Made by a program: the position numbers and the translations under genes
Origin: Lithobates sylvaticus
Lineage: Eukaryota > Chordata > Amphibia > Anura > Ranidae
Assembly (NCBI GenBank): GCA_028564925.1
Contig: CM053031.1
Coordinates: 100,056,888-100,120,887 of the forward strand
DNA length: 64,000 nucleotides
Direction of reading: 5' to 3'
The notes under the pieces: model-generated
What the model saw: only the letters and a program-made list of their open reading frames with translations
The model's database searches: none
What the model was told of the DNA's origin: nothing
In this document: positions 20,790 to 30,497 of the stretch, piece after piece
How positions within the stretch are numbered: the stretch's first letter is position 1
How the letters are laid out: each line of letters begins with the position of its first letter

Positions 20790-22312
20790 GTATCTCACAA
20801 AAGTAAGTACACCGCTCCAATAAAAAGAAATATTTGATTATATCTTTTCATGTGACAACACTGAAGATATGACACTTTACTACAATGTAAAGTAGTGAGT
20901 GTACAGCTTGTATAACAGTGTACATTTTCTGTCCCCTCAAAATAACTCAACACACAGCCATTAATGTCTAAACCGCTGGCAACAAAAGTGAGTACACCCC
21001 TAAGTGAAAATGTCCAAATTGGGACCAAAGTGTCAATATGTCTGCCACTATTATTTTCCAGCACTGCCTTAACCCTCTTGGGCATGGAGTTCACCAGAGC
21101 TTCACAGGTTGCCACTGGAGTCCTCTTCCACTCCTTCATGACGACATCACGGAGCTGGTAAATGTTAGAGACCTTGCGCTCCTCCACCTTCTGTTTGAGT
21201 ATGCCCCACAGATGCTCAATAGGGTTTAGGTCTGGAGACATGCTTGGCCAATCCTTTACCTTTACCCTCACATCTTGGAGGTGTGTTTGGGGTCAGCCCT
21301 GCGGCCCAGTCTCTGAAGGGAGGGGATCATGCTCTGCTTTAGTATACCACAGTACATGTTGGCATTAATGGTTCCCTCAATGAACTGTAGCTCCCCAGTG
21401 CTGGGAGCACTCATGCAGCCCTAGATCATGACAGTCCCACCACCATGCTTGACTGTAGGCAAGACACTTGTCTTTGTACTCCTCACCTGGTTGCTGCTAC
21501 ACACACTTGACACCATCTGAACCAAATAAGTTTATCTTGGTCTCATCAGACCACAGGACATGGTTTGGATAATCCATGTCCTTAGTCTGATTGTCTTCAG
21601 CAAACTGTTTGCAGGCTTTCTTGTGCATAATCTTTAGAGGAGGATTCCTTCTGGGATGACAGCCCATGCAGACCAATTTGATGCAGTGTGCGGCATATGG
21701 TCTGAGCACTGACTGACTGACCCCCCATGCCTTCAACCTCTGCAGCAATGCTGGCAGCACTCATACATCTATTTCCCAAAGACAACCCCTGGATATGAAG
21801 CTGAGCACATGCAATCAACTTCTTTGGTCGACCATGGTGAGGCCTGTTCTAAATGGTACAGCTCAGTTTCAAGGTCTTGGCATTTTTATTATAGCCTACG
21901 CCATCTTTATGTAGAGCAACAATTCTTTTTTTCCAAACTTCTTTGCCATGAGGTGCCATGTTGAACTTCCAGTGACCAGTATGAGAGAGTGAAAACAATA
22001 ACACCAAATTTAACACACCTGCTCCCCATTCACACCTGAGACCTTGTGACACTAACGAGTCACATGACATCGGGGAGGGAAAATGGCTAATTGGACCCAA
22101 TTTGGACATTTTCATCTAGGAGTGTACTTGCCAGCGGTTTACACATTAATGGTTGTGTGTTGAGTTATTTTGAGGGGACAGCAAATTTACACTGTTATGC
22201 AAGCTGTACACTCACTACTTTACATTGCAGCAAAGTGTACATTGTCACATGAAAAGATATAATAAAATATTTACAAAAATGTGAGGGGTGTACTCACTTT
22301 TGTGAGATACTG
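20788..22312 (-). mobile_element. Tc1-like transposon with both ends (family 4)
   Basis: 1,525 bp. Ends CAGTATCTCACAAAAGTAAG and the inverse TTTTGTGAGATACTG; right flank TA at 22313-22314, left flank mutated to CA within a microsatellite. Terminal inverted repeats of ~220 bp (20788-21027, 22092-22312) hold outer and inner copies of an AAAAGTGAGTACACCCCT direct repeat, an IR/DR layout. A second copy of the family lies at 33116-34570 in the opposite orientation. Similar elements are widespread in fishes and frogs. Transposase is broken. Confidence 0.9.
21033..21959 (-). pseudogene. Tc1 transposase, family 4, degraded
   Basis: Start MAPHGKE at 21959; stop at 21035-21033. About 309 codons versus ~340 expected, because of internal deletions. 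Readable parts: KKRIVALHKDGVGYNKNAKT (first helix-turn-helix, several residues deleted before it), RRNPPLKIMHKKACKQFAED, VLWSDETKINLFGSDGVK with the first catalytic Asp, and [20 protein letters not shown] with the catalytic Glu. A deletion between GRRA and DPKHTSK removes the HDN triplet that carries the second catalytic Asp, and a further deletion follows DPKHTSKM. Frameshifts separate the parts. Catalytically dead. Confidence 0.9.
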
Positions 22313-22314
22313 TA

Positions 22315-22357
<43 letters not shown>
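22313..22357. repeat. (TA)n microsatellite, right flank of Tc1
   Basis: TA repeat with one CA interruption, starting at the target-site TA of the element. Confidence 0.95.
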
Positions 22358-23285
22358 TACTTTAAATGCTTAGCTTGCAGTTTTTTTGTGCCTTGGAACA
22401 CAAAAATGGAATGAGAAAATTCCAAAGCATAGCCCCCTCCCTTCTTGCATTTCACAGCCCTTTCTGCTTCTGGGTGTGTCTAATTACTGTCTGTGCTGGC
22501 CCATCTCCTCCGTCCCTCCCCTCACTTCCCTACATTAACTTTTATCTACCAATATCCGGTATAGGAGAAAAGACAGAGTGTCACTTGAGTGACAGCTCTG
22601 AGTCTGCTGGGGCCAAAGATGAAGGTGCTCAGCAGCAATTTCAGGACTTTTGGATGTCTACACAAGGAAGGCTTCTACAGGTAAATGACATGCATAAAAT
22701 TTGTAAAATACACATATAATCTTAAGAGAAGATATTTCCAGAAAGGGATTGTCTGATGACTGGATGTAAATCGGGAGCATTCTCTAATTCTCTAATATAC
22801 TGGCTCAGATAGCATTCTGGTAATGATAATGATAAAAACATTAAGTATAGATGGTTTCTTCAATCTCTTCACCACCACAGAGAGTCTATACACAATAAGG
22901 ACGCTGATCTCCCCCCCCCCCCCCCCAATTCCTCTCCTCTCTGCTTCTACTCATTTATTCCCTGTAGGGATCTACTTCCACCAGTACATACTACAAGAGA
23001 GGCATGCTCACTCAACTCCTCACTCTTTCCCTATCCATGCGATGATTACCTACTTGGTGCCTTCTCTCTTTAGTACTTGATCAGCTTACACTCGGCTTCC
23101 TCTCGTTTTTCTCTCCAGTCAGCTTCTGATCTACGTCTCTCAATGTTCTATGATCACCTCTCACTCCTCTCTCCCCTTCAATAGTTTGTTTACTTATGTC
23201 CCTGTGGATGATAGGAGGCTGCCATTGAGCCTCCTCTTTTCCTCTTCCACCTTTTTACTCACAGTCTATAATTAGATCTCTTGGT
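22358..23285. other. unrecognised, with a C run
   Basis: Holds a C homopolymer (22911-22926). The segment 22560-22700 resembles frog repeat sequence (CTTCTACAGGTAAATG) but has no clear ends. No coding. Confidence 0.4.
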
Positions 23286-23775
23286 GCCCCTTCTCCCACT
23301 GGTGTATAATTAGTACCCTCTCTGCCCATATCCCATTTGTGTATGATCAGCACCCTCACTGCTCCTTCTCATACTGGTGTATTATCAGCACCCCCACTAC
23401 CCATTTTCCAACTGGTGTATGATATGCACCCTCACTTTCCTTTCTGCCACTGGTGTATGATCAGCACCCCTCTGATCCTTCTCCTACTAGTGTATGATAT
23501 GCACCCTTTCTGATCCTTCTCCCATTGGTATATGATGCACACCCTCTCTGTTTCTTCTCCCACTGGTTTTTGATATGCACCCTCTCTGTTCATCACCCAC
23601 TGGTGTATGATCAGCACCTTTTTTGCCCCTTTTGAGCACTCTCTTCTCTTTTTCCCATTTGTGTATGATAAACACCCTCTCTGCTTCTTCTCCTACTGGT
23701 GTATGATCAGCACCCTCTTCACCCTTCTCTGGTAAATGGTGTATGATCAGCAGCTTCTTGCCTCCTATACCCCCA
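23286..23775. repeat. minisatellite, ~41-bp unit, about 12 copies
   Basis: Imperfect tandem repeats of the form CTTCTCCCACTGGTGTATGA + TCAGCACCCTCTCTGC. Twelve recognisable GTGTATGATCAGCACC-type cores occur with variants such as GATATGCACC. Minus-strand frames such as EGADHTPVGEE are translations of the repeat, not protein. Lies 180 bp past the ERBB4 exon 2 donor, in intron 2. Confidence 0.9.
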
Positions 23776-23949
23776 CAATCAACATATTCTCTGTTTTTCA
23801 CAGTGAAGACATTTTAACAAATAATACTTTCCCAGATAAAATGATATCTTGTTGGGCAGTAAACCACTAAGTGGCCACAAACCATATAGCCAAAATTGGC
23901 CCTCTCATGCACGGGAACACATTAGTAAAAAGTTAACTATAGTTTCTAA

Positions 23950-23955
23950 ATGTAC
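23950..23955 (-). other. ERBB4: splice donor of ERBB4 exon 2
   Basis: The exon ends in AGG and the intron opens with GTACAT. The invariant GT is present, but positions +4 and +5 depart from the GTAAGT consensus, so this is a weak donor. It is placed by homology: the human exon also ends after the Arg codon of LSFLR. Confidence 0.85.
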
Positions 23956-24107
23956 CCTTAAAAAACTGAGGTTCCGTCCATGTTCAATGCTGGTAATTTC
24001 CAGATTTCCCATGACCACTTCACAGTTCTCATAGTACTTGCGCAGGGCTTTGTACTGCTGATCCAAGTCAGAAAGGGAGCTCAGTTTGTTCTCTGTTCCG
24101 GTACACA
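23956..24107 (-). CDS. ERBB4: ERBB4 exon 2 (extracellular L1 domain)
   Basis: Host coding exon of the neuregulin receptor tyrosine kinase ERBB4, a plasma-membrane receptor. It is 152 bp, starts with the last two bases of a Val codon (phase 1) and ends at a full codon (phase 0), then encodes 50 residues with no stop. It reads [14 protein letters not shown], then [20 protein letters not shown], ending in LSFLR. From memory this matches human ERBB4 residues 28-78 at about 45 of 50 positions; differences are A30T, E43D, R47K, N71G and D73N. The two Cys correspond to the Cys29-Cys56 disulfide of L domain I. EGFR is clearly more distant here (it lacks SSLSDL and RKYYENC). Exon length, phases, AG acceptor and GT donor all fit, so this is a functional exon rather than a processed copy. 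Neighbouring exons are outside the window. Confidence 0.95.
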
Positions 24108-24135
24108 CTGCAAGAGAGACAGAGCAGATATAAGT
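24108..24135 (-). other. ERBB4: splice acceptor and pyrimidine tract of ERBB4 exon 2
   Basis: On the minus strand the exon is preceded by TCTGTCTCTCTTGCAG, a good polypyrimidine tract followed by CAG. The AG lies at 24109-24108. Seen directly in the sequence; its use is inferred from the ERBB4 reading frame. Confidence 0.9.
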
Positions 24136-24440
24136 ACATAAAAGTCATAAAAGATAATTAGCAAGTCGTGTCACCACAATCTTAATTGGAAGCTACATTT
24201 AAGGTTTTTTTTTTTTTACACTGAAACGCTGAACTTTTGCAATGAAGTATCTTAAATAAATCTGCAGCATTTATCATCTTAAAAAGTATACTTAAATCTT
24301 CAGCTCTGCTCTCCATTCAAGACAGAAATCACCAGCACACATACCCTATATAAAATCACGTTACGTGCGTGTAACTATCGCTTCTTTTGTAACAACACCA
24401 TATGAACCTGTGCTGAATATTCAAAATCAAACAATAATGG
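24136..24440. other. intron 1 sequence next to exon 2, no recognised feature
   Basis: Unique-looking sequence with a T run (24207-24219). Confidence 0.5.
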
Positions 24441-24680
24441 GTGTGCAGCACTGTGGCTAAGTGGTTAGAATTTACCCCTGGCAGCACTAGGGTCGTTGGC
24501 TCGAGTCCCAACCATGACACTAACTGCATGGTGTTTGCATGTTTCTTCCAGGGTGTCCAGTTTCCCCCCACACTCTAAAGACATGCTGATAGGTTAATTG
24601 GCCCTAATATGCATCAATGTGGGTCAGGGACCTTAGATTGAAAGCTTTCTGAGGGTAGGGACTGATGTGAATGTACAATA

Positions 24681-24721
<41 letters not shown>

Positions 24722-24790
24722 GCACTGTGTAAATTGATGGCACTATATACAATAAGTACCTGTAATAAATACGAACATTGAGAATCAGTA
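24441..24790 (+). mobile_element. tRNA-derived SINE (V-SINE-like) with LINE-type tail
   Basis: Pol III A box TGGCTAAGTGGTTA (24454-24467) and B box GGCTCGAGTCC (24498-24508), spaced 30 bp, followed by a central part (GCATGGTGTTTGCATG, CACTCTAAAGACATGCTGAT) typical of vertebrate V-SINEs. The 3' half has TTAGATTGAAAGCTTTCTGA and ends GATGGCACTATATACAATAA, resembling the tail of the L2-like LINE at 2520-2938. A TA microsatellite (24678-24718) has grown inside. Inactive remnant. Confidence 0.7.
24678..24718. repeat. (TA)n microsatellite in SINE
   Basis: About 20 TA units with one GTA interruption. Confidence 0.95.
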
Positions 24791-26245
24791 GCATAAATTG
24801 AATGGCATTATGAACAAGGGCTTCTAGTTATCAAAGTGCATATATGACACTTGTAAGTGCTTTGGACGTATTATTACAGGCTATTTTAGACACAATCAAG
24901 CCATAGGCAGATATAAATCACCACCCACCACATAGTTTATTACAGTTATGTGCTTATTAAAAGTCATAATCTTATTTTTACATAGTACCTATATCTGTGT
25001 TTGTACTCGCTTCCAGTAATGTATAAATAAGTATTCAGACTGGCAGAGAAAAGGCAAGCACTAAAAGCCAATCAGGCATTGCTGTGTTGCACAATGCTGT
25101 GAATTTATGACTTCTGCAGTGAGCTCCTCTTTCATCATTATCCAATAACAGCTTTGAGAAAACAGTATTTCTTTGACTGCTGTAGAATTATTATTATTTT
25201 TTTGATAGTTTTGAGAGATTTCTCCATAAGGTAGAAGAGGTCCATCACCTTTGGACACTAACAATAAACTAAGAACTCATTGAGTGGGGTAGGGTTATAA
25301 GGGGACAACCAAGGCATTCCTCCTCAACAGTTTGCCAGTGCCCATTCACCTCAAGGTGCGAGCCTATAACATCCCTGGGTATGTACCCTATGTGCTCCTT
25401 AATAAATGGCAATGTTCTTAAGTAGCTAGTATGCCCTTTTGCCAGAAATGACCATCCACATTAACTAACACTGTATATATGGCCATCTTCCATCATTTAT
25501 TTTTATATCTAGCATCTAAAGGAGTCTTGTGCACTGATCATGTACTGAGATGCTGAAGTGCCCAAAGTCTGCTCTTTACTTGGTTGCATCATATGTTATT
25601 TTTCATCAGTGTCAGAACAGATTTATCTCTATCTGCAGTGATAACACTGCTTTGTTAATCATGTTCGGCTTGTGAGTAAAGGAAATGTTCCATTGACCCA
25701 GACAAATGCTGCCAAACCCAGAACAGCAGCCTGGCTAATATTAGTCCTAATCCTCTCCCCGGGGAAGCAGTGTAACTTCAAATATCTCTGCCATTAGTCT
25801 TACTCCTGGTGAGCATGCAGCCCAAAGTCAAACTGATTGACCTGTTTAGTCCTGGAGAAGTCAGCAGCATGTCATACCTGACCGGGAAGGGGAATGGAAA
25901 CTTATGTCTGTACAGCTCCCACAGTATACATAGGTTGTGGTTTAAAAACTAATTTTATTTTCTGGTTCACTTTTACCATGTATATCCCCATGGTTTTACA
26001 TAGTTTAGTTTCTTTGTCTCTAACATTATTCTCTCTAAAATATCTTTGTTTCATCTCCTACATTTAATTACAAATTATAAAGAAGCCACAAAGCTTTTGG
26101 TACACTTTATTTGATGTTAAAAATCCCCCCAAAAAAACACTAAAACCATGACTAGGGGCATCCCAACAAGATGTGCGACCCACATTCCTGAAGATCAAAT
26201 CTGTAAATTTGAACTGTGCGTATTGCACACATATAGGAACTTATG
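24791..26245. other. mostly unique intron 1 sequence
   Basis: No transposon ends recognised. 25600-25880 is comparatively complex sequence that might be conserved noncoding DNA; this is only a suspicion. Confidence 0.4.
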
Positions 26246-26372
26246 CAGTGAGAGGAACCTTGGCACCCCAGATGTTTTGGAACTACATTTCCCATGATGC
26301 TCATGCACTCTGCAGTGTAGTTGGGAAATGTAGTTCCAAAACATCTAGGGGGGCCAAGGTTCGTCATCACTG
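26246..26372. mobile_element. short palindromic hAT-type MITE
   Basis: 127 bp from CAGTGAGAGGAACC to GGTTCGTCATCACTG. Arms pair nearly perfectly: CCAGATGTTTTGGAACTACA and TGTAGTTCCAAAACATCTAG, then ATTTCCCA / TGGGAAAT. Target duplication not clear. Related in design to 55902-56058. Confidence 0.75.
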
Positions 26373-26484
26373 TGTTATAGGGATTTTCAAAAAAGCGTAA
26401 AACCCTGATTTTGACTTTTAACATTTCCCTAACACCCTCCCAGCAACATCAGCCACTTACTGTTACTTACATTTTTCCAAATTA

Positions 26485-27278
26485 TGCTGGCCATACACCA
26501 GCATCTGTTTGTTATGCCATGAAAACACAAGCAGAATTTCGGACAGAAAAAGTCAGACGGGAGCTTTTCATCGTATATTCCGATCGTGTATATGCCCCAT
26601 CGGACTTTTTTATGTCGAAAATTCTGACGGACCTAGAAAGAGAACATGTTCTAAATTTTTCAGACGGAACCAATTCCTATCGGGAAAACCGCTCGTCTGT
26701 ATTCTGTTCCGACGTACCAAAAACGACGCATGCTCTGAAGCAAGTATGAGACGGAAGCTATTGGCTACTGGGTTTTGCACTTCCTTTTTCTAGTCCCGTC
26801 GTACGTGTTGTACATCACCGCGTTTTAGATGTTCGGACTTTGGTGTGACCATGTATAGGCAAGACCGCTTGAGCGGAATTTCGTCAGAGAAACCTTCAGA
26901 GTTTATTCCGACGGCAAAACTGCTCGTGTGTACGCGGCATTAGAAAAATCTGAAAAATCTTTTTTCAGAGCATTTGAAATTATCATTGTGGACTTGACAG
27001 ATTTTGTATGAAAACCCTGAAAAATTTTATTTGGTTGCCATGCCAATGTACTGAATTCTACGTTTGATTTCAGGATGCACATGCGCAATAAATATGATTT
27101 CCCCAAATTAAAAATACATTTGCAGTTAGTATTTTGTTCTTTCAATAAAATTTTTCCATTCTTCTTTAATTTTTCTGGCCACTACAGTCAAAAACAGTCG
27201 ATTTGACCCCACTGATTATTAGATTGTTCAAAAACACATTTCTTTTCAAAACTAAATTCTACTGGTGTATGGCCAGCT
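26485..27278. mobile_element. H2 Harbinger-type MITE interrupted by an H1 MITE
   Basis: Ends TGCTGGCCATACACCAG and the inverted CTGGTGTATGGCCAGCT, flanked by TTA (26482-26484) and TTG (27279-27281, one mismatch). Without the 428-bp nested insertion it is about 366 bp. Shares GATTTGACCCCACT with the copy at 6107-6393. Confidence 0.75.
26515..26939 (+). mobile_element. H1 Harbinger-type MITE, copy a (nested)
   Basis: 425 bp with right end GTGTGTACGCGGCA and a degraded left end TGCCATGAAAACACAAGC, flanked by TTA at 26512-26514 and 26940-26942. Internal landmarks shared by the family: GACGCATGCTC and CGTCGTACGTGTTGTAC. Inserted 30 bp inside the left end of an H2 MITE. Confidence 0.8.
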
Positions 27279-27281
27279 TTG

Positions 27282-28316
27282 GACAAAATAGTCACACCAG
27301 GATTTTAGGTCTACAGAAGAAAAATCAGTAATCCAATTGACTTTACAAGATTTCGAGCTGATTAGCTACTATAGGTTAGTGCTTGGTTAAATCATTATTA
27401 AATAAAGTAGAGGTAAACAAGCTATTGTTAGTTTATTATACAGAAAAATAAGGAATTTACCAACCGCAGCAGTTATGGACCACATAAAATTGCAAAGAAA
27501 ACAGTGTATAAACTGTATATTAGTCAAGCTTGCAGCAAAATACCCCGTTTAAGCCTATTCAAATGCGGTTTATAAAAGTTTGAAATTATGTTGAATCTTC
27601 TAGAGGCTACACTGGTGTATTAAAGAGTGTTACACTGCAGTTAGGCTCTTGCATGGTAAGGCACTGTTTTAACTGTATCATTTTTATTTTTCTCACATAC
27701 AAGCACACTTAATTGGATATCATTTTAGAGGTTTTTATATCGAGATAAATATTGTGTAAAGTTATCATTCAGTTCATCTGCACAATATGGCTTCTATGTA
27801 TCAATGTCTTCCACATGACTATTGTGTTATGAAAATATTTAGAATTTATTTTTTTCCTTTCTTTTCCAGGGTCCTTAACTCTCCTAATAAAAATGGACTT
27901 GACAAGTAATTAAAGGAATTGATTTGCACACCTCAACCCTTGCCAAATAAGTGATCTGCCATCTGTGATATCAGCTGTTATTCCTTGAGGACTCCCTGTG
28001 CACCTGAACTTGTGTTTGTAAGGAGGGAAGCCCTCCAGCAGGTGACATGCCTTCAGCACAGATATGGTATATTTACCGCATGCACACAGCCCCCCGTCCT
28101 CTTTTCCCAGAGGCTTATTCTCATTGCCACCATCTTCTTCATTATTTACCCTCATTGCACTGAACTCTACACAGAATCATTTGTCTCTAAATGACCCACT
28201 TCATCTAGCAGTCCTATTGTATCCTGTTAACAGCCGTGTAGAAATCAAGGTTGGAATTATGACCTCAATTTTTCAGTTCTGTACTATTATGACACTTGGT
28301 TCTGGACAGAAATAGG
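27282..28316. other. no recognisable feature
   Basis: Includes frames at 27910-28315 without known domains. I see nothing I can defend. Confidence 0.4.
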
Positions 28317-28325
28317 TAGGTAGAT

Positions 28326-28402
<77 letters not shown>
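28317..28402. repeat. (GATA)n microsatellite
   Basis: About 16 uninterrupted GATA units after a TATATATA lead. Confidence 0.95.
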
Positions 28403-28439
28403 TACTAAGCTGAGAAGCCTTAATCGCCTCAATACAGGG

Positions 28440-29489
28440 CACTTACTCCCCCTTCCTGCCCAGGCCATTTTTCAGCTTTCAGCGCTGCCACACATTGAAT
28501 GACAATTGCATGGTCATGCTACACTGTAACCATGTGAAATTGTTATCATTTTCTTCACACAAATAGAGCTTTCTTTTGGTGGTATTTAATCACTCCTGGG
28601 TTTTTTATTTTTTGCAAAAAAAAAAAAAGAATGACTCCAAATTTTTAGAAATAAAGAAGGTTTTTCTTTGTTTCTGTCAGTAAATTTTGTAAATAAGTAA
28701 TTTTTCTCCTACACTGATGGGCGCTGATGAGGCGGCACTGATGAACACTGATAGGCTGCACCGATGATGGCTATTTTGGGCACTGATGAGGCAGAACTTA
28801 TGGGCACTGATTAGGTGGCACTGATGAGGAGGCACGGATATGCCGCACTTATGGGCACTGATAGGTGGCACTATATGTGGCACTAATGAGCACTGATAGG
28901 TGGCACTGATGGGTGTCACTGGTGGGCACTGGGCACAGATAGGTGGCACTGGTGGGCACAGACAGGGTGCACTGGTGGGCACAGATAGGCAGCACTGGTG
29001 GGCATGGATAGGTGGCACGGATAGGCAGCACTGATGAGCGGTACTGATGGGCATTGATGGGTGGCATTGATGGGCAGCAGTGATGATCAGTGATGGGCAG
29101 CACTGATAGCCAGCACTGACTGGCATCACTAATAGCCACTGATTGCTGGCACTTGTGGGCACTGATTGCCGTCACTTGTGGGCACAGAATGGTGGCAATT
29201 GTGGGCACTGGTTGGCATTGATTGCTGGCAGTGATGGGAAATCATTGCTGGCACTGGTGGGCACTAACTGTTATCAAGGCACTGATAATCAGTGCCCTGA
29301 TTACTTACCTAGCTGTCCCCTGTGAGGAGATGCCTCTGATCGGCACTCCTCTCTTTATACTCTGTCAGTGTGAGGCAAGGAGCACCGATTACCGGCATCT
29401 CCGTGTTTACATGTGACCATCTGTGATTGGACACAGCCGATCACATGGTTAAAGAGCCGCAGCCACGGCTCTTTACACAGATCGGAGTT
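28440..29489 (+). mobile_element. P1 TTAA-type element, truncated, with minisatellite
   Basis: Shares CCCCCTTCCTGCCCAGGCCA, CAGCTTTCAGCGCTGCCAC, GAATGACAATTGCATGGTC and GAGCTTTCTTTTGGTGGTAT with the other P1 copies. Both termini are missing: the left is cut near the GATA repeat, and the right is cut by the Tc1 fragment at 29490. Confidence 0.65.
28715..29290. repeat. minisatellite within P1 element
   Basis: Tandem words GGGCACTGAT, AGGTGGCACTGATG and GGGCACAGATAGGTGGCACT, with higher-order variation. Frames read as repeated Cys/His/Ser/Pro peptides are translations of this array. Confidence 0.85.
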
Positions 29490-29995
29490 TCAATGATCAT
29501 GAGAATGGTAAGGGAATCAGCCCAGAACTACATGGGAGAATCTTGTTAATGATGTCAAGAAAATATCATCCCCACCATCAAACGTGGAGTTGGAAACATT
29601 ATGCTTTGGGAGTGTTTTTCAGCTAAGGGGAAAGGACAACTTCACCACATCAAAGGGACGATGGACAGGGCCATGTACTGTCAAATCTTGGGTTAGAACC
29701 TCCTTCCCTCAGCCAGGTCATTGAAAATCGGTCTTGGATGGGTATTCCAGCATGACAATGACCCAAAACACATGGCCAAGGCAACAAAGAAGTGGCTCAA
29801 GAAGAAGAATATTAAGGTCCTGGAGTGGCCTAGCCAGTCTCCAGACCTTAATCCCATAGAAAATATGTGGAGGGAGCTGAAGGTTGGAATTACCAAATGT
29901 CATCCTCGAAAACCTTATTGACTTGGAGAGGTTTTGCAAAGAACTGTGAGCAAACCTGTTGGCCAACTACAAGAAATGTCTGACCTCTGGCCACC
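29490..29995 (+). pseudogene. Tc1 transposase, family 1, catalytic half
   Basis: Begins in the end of the DNA-binding region, then an internal deletion jumps to [20 protein letters not shown], so the first catalytic Asp is missing. The second Asp ([20 protein letters not shown]) and the Glu ([15 protein letters not shown]) are intact with DD34E spacing. A stop lies after CQILG and a frameshift after HPRKPY. It complements the piece at 304-889: together the two copies show most of the family. Confidence 0.85.
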
Positions 29996-30213
29996 AAGTA
30001 GTAAGTCATGTTTTGCGAAGAGGTCAAATACTTATTTCACTCATAAAAATGTAAATCGATGTATAACTTTTTTTGAAATGCATTTTTTTGTTGTTATTCT
30101 GTCTCTCACTGTTAAAATAAACCTACCATTAAAATTATAGACTGATCATGTCTTTGTCAGTGTGCAAACATACAGAATCAGCAGGGGATCAAATACTTTT
30201 TTTTCCCTCACTG
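29490..30213 (+). mobile_element. Tc1-like transposon, 5'-truncated (family 1)
   Basis: Right end ATACTTTTTTTTCCCTCACTG at 30213 followed by TA (30214-30215). Same family as 304-1225 but opposite strand. The 5' half with the left inverted repeat is missing; the first recognisable sequence encodes [20 protein letters not shown] at about 29497. Confidence 0.85.
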
Positions 30214-30215
30214 TA

Positions 30216-30497
30216 TATGTAACAAAAACCTCAACTTTTATCTAAATTTTAAAAACTGTTTATAGTTAGATGCTGTGGTCATGCTAGCCTGATTACTTAC
30301 TGGGGATTGTTTTTTTTTCAATGTTCACTTGTCTATAACACTAGACTGAAGTTCCACAAAAAAGTCACACAAGAACACATTTGATAATATGAAAAAAGTA
30401 GCTATACTCAAGTGTTGGGGCCTGGTGATGTGCAATATATATATATATACAGAATTGCACAGTGCTACACTATTACTACTACAAGTCATATTGAGAC
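30216..30497. other. no recognisable feature
   Basis: Short stretch with a small TA run at 30436-30449. Confidence 0.5.

Larger units (their letters stand above)
1..23955 (-). other. ERBB4: ERBB4 intron 2 (partial, at least 24 kb)
   Basis: Sequence downstream of exon 2 in the gene. I looked for the exon 3 product ([16 protein letters not shown] region) on the minus strand and did not find it, so intron 2 continues past the left edge. The span is filled with transposons and simple repeats listed separately. Confidence 0.75.

Noticed and set aside
20795-21271. 158-codon frame as an intact transposase
   Set aside because: Only the first ~80 residues are transposase (catalytic Glu region); the rest is translation of the terminal inverted repeat.
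23286-23775. CRISPR-like array
   Set aside because: Units are contiguous diverged tandem repeats without unique spacers, in a vertebrate intron.
23432-23801. Minus-strand open frames with repeated EGADHTPVGEE-type peptides
   Set aside because: They are translations of the 41-bp minisatellite; frame and spacing follow the DNA repeat, with no start context or homology.
1-23955. ERBB4 exon 3 within the window
   Set aside because: No minus-strand translation resembling [20 protein letters not shown] was found left of exon 2.
24454-24508. A tRNA gene
   Set aside because: A and B boxes are present, but there is no acceptor stem or anticodon arm; the sequence continues into a SINE body.
24356-24571. 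Open frame with GLEPTTLVLPGVNSNHLA-like sequence
   Set aside because: It is the antisense of the SINE tRNA-like promoter region (B box), a common source of such spurious peptides.
28265-28468. YLSIYLS-repeat protein
   Set aside because: Translation of the GATA microsatellite.
28677-29208. Two long minus-strand open frames rich in Cys, His, Ser and Pro
   Set aside because: Both are different frames of the same GGCACTGATGGGCACTGAT array; not protein-coding.
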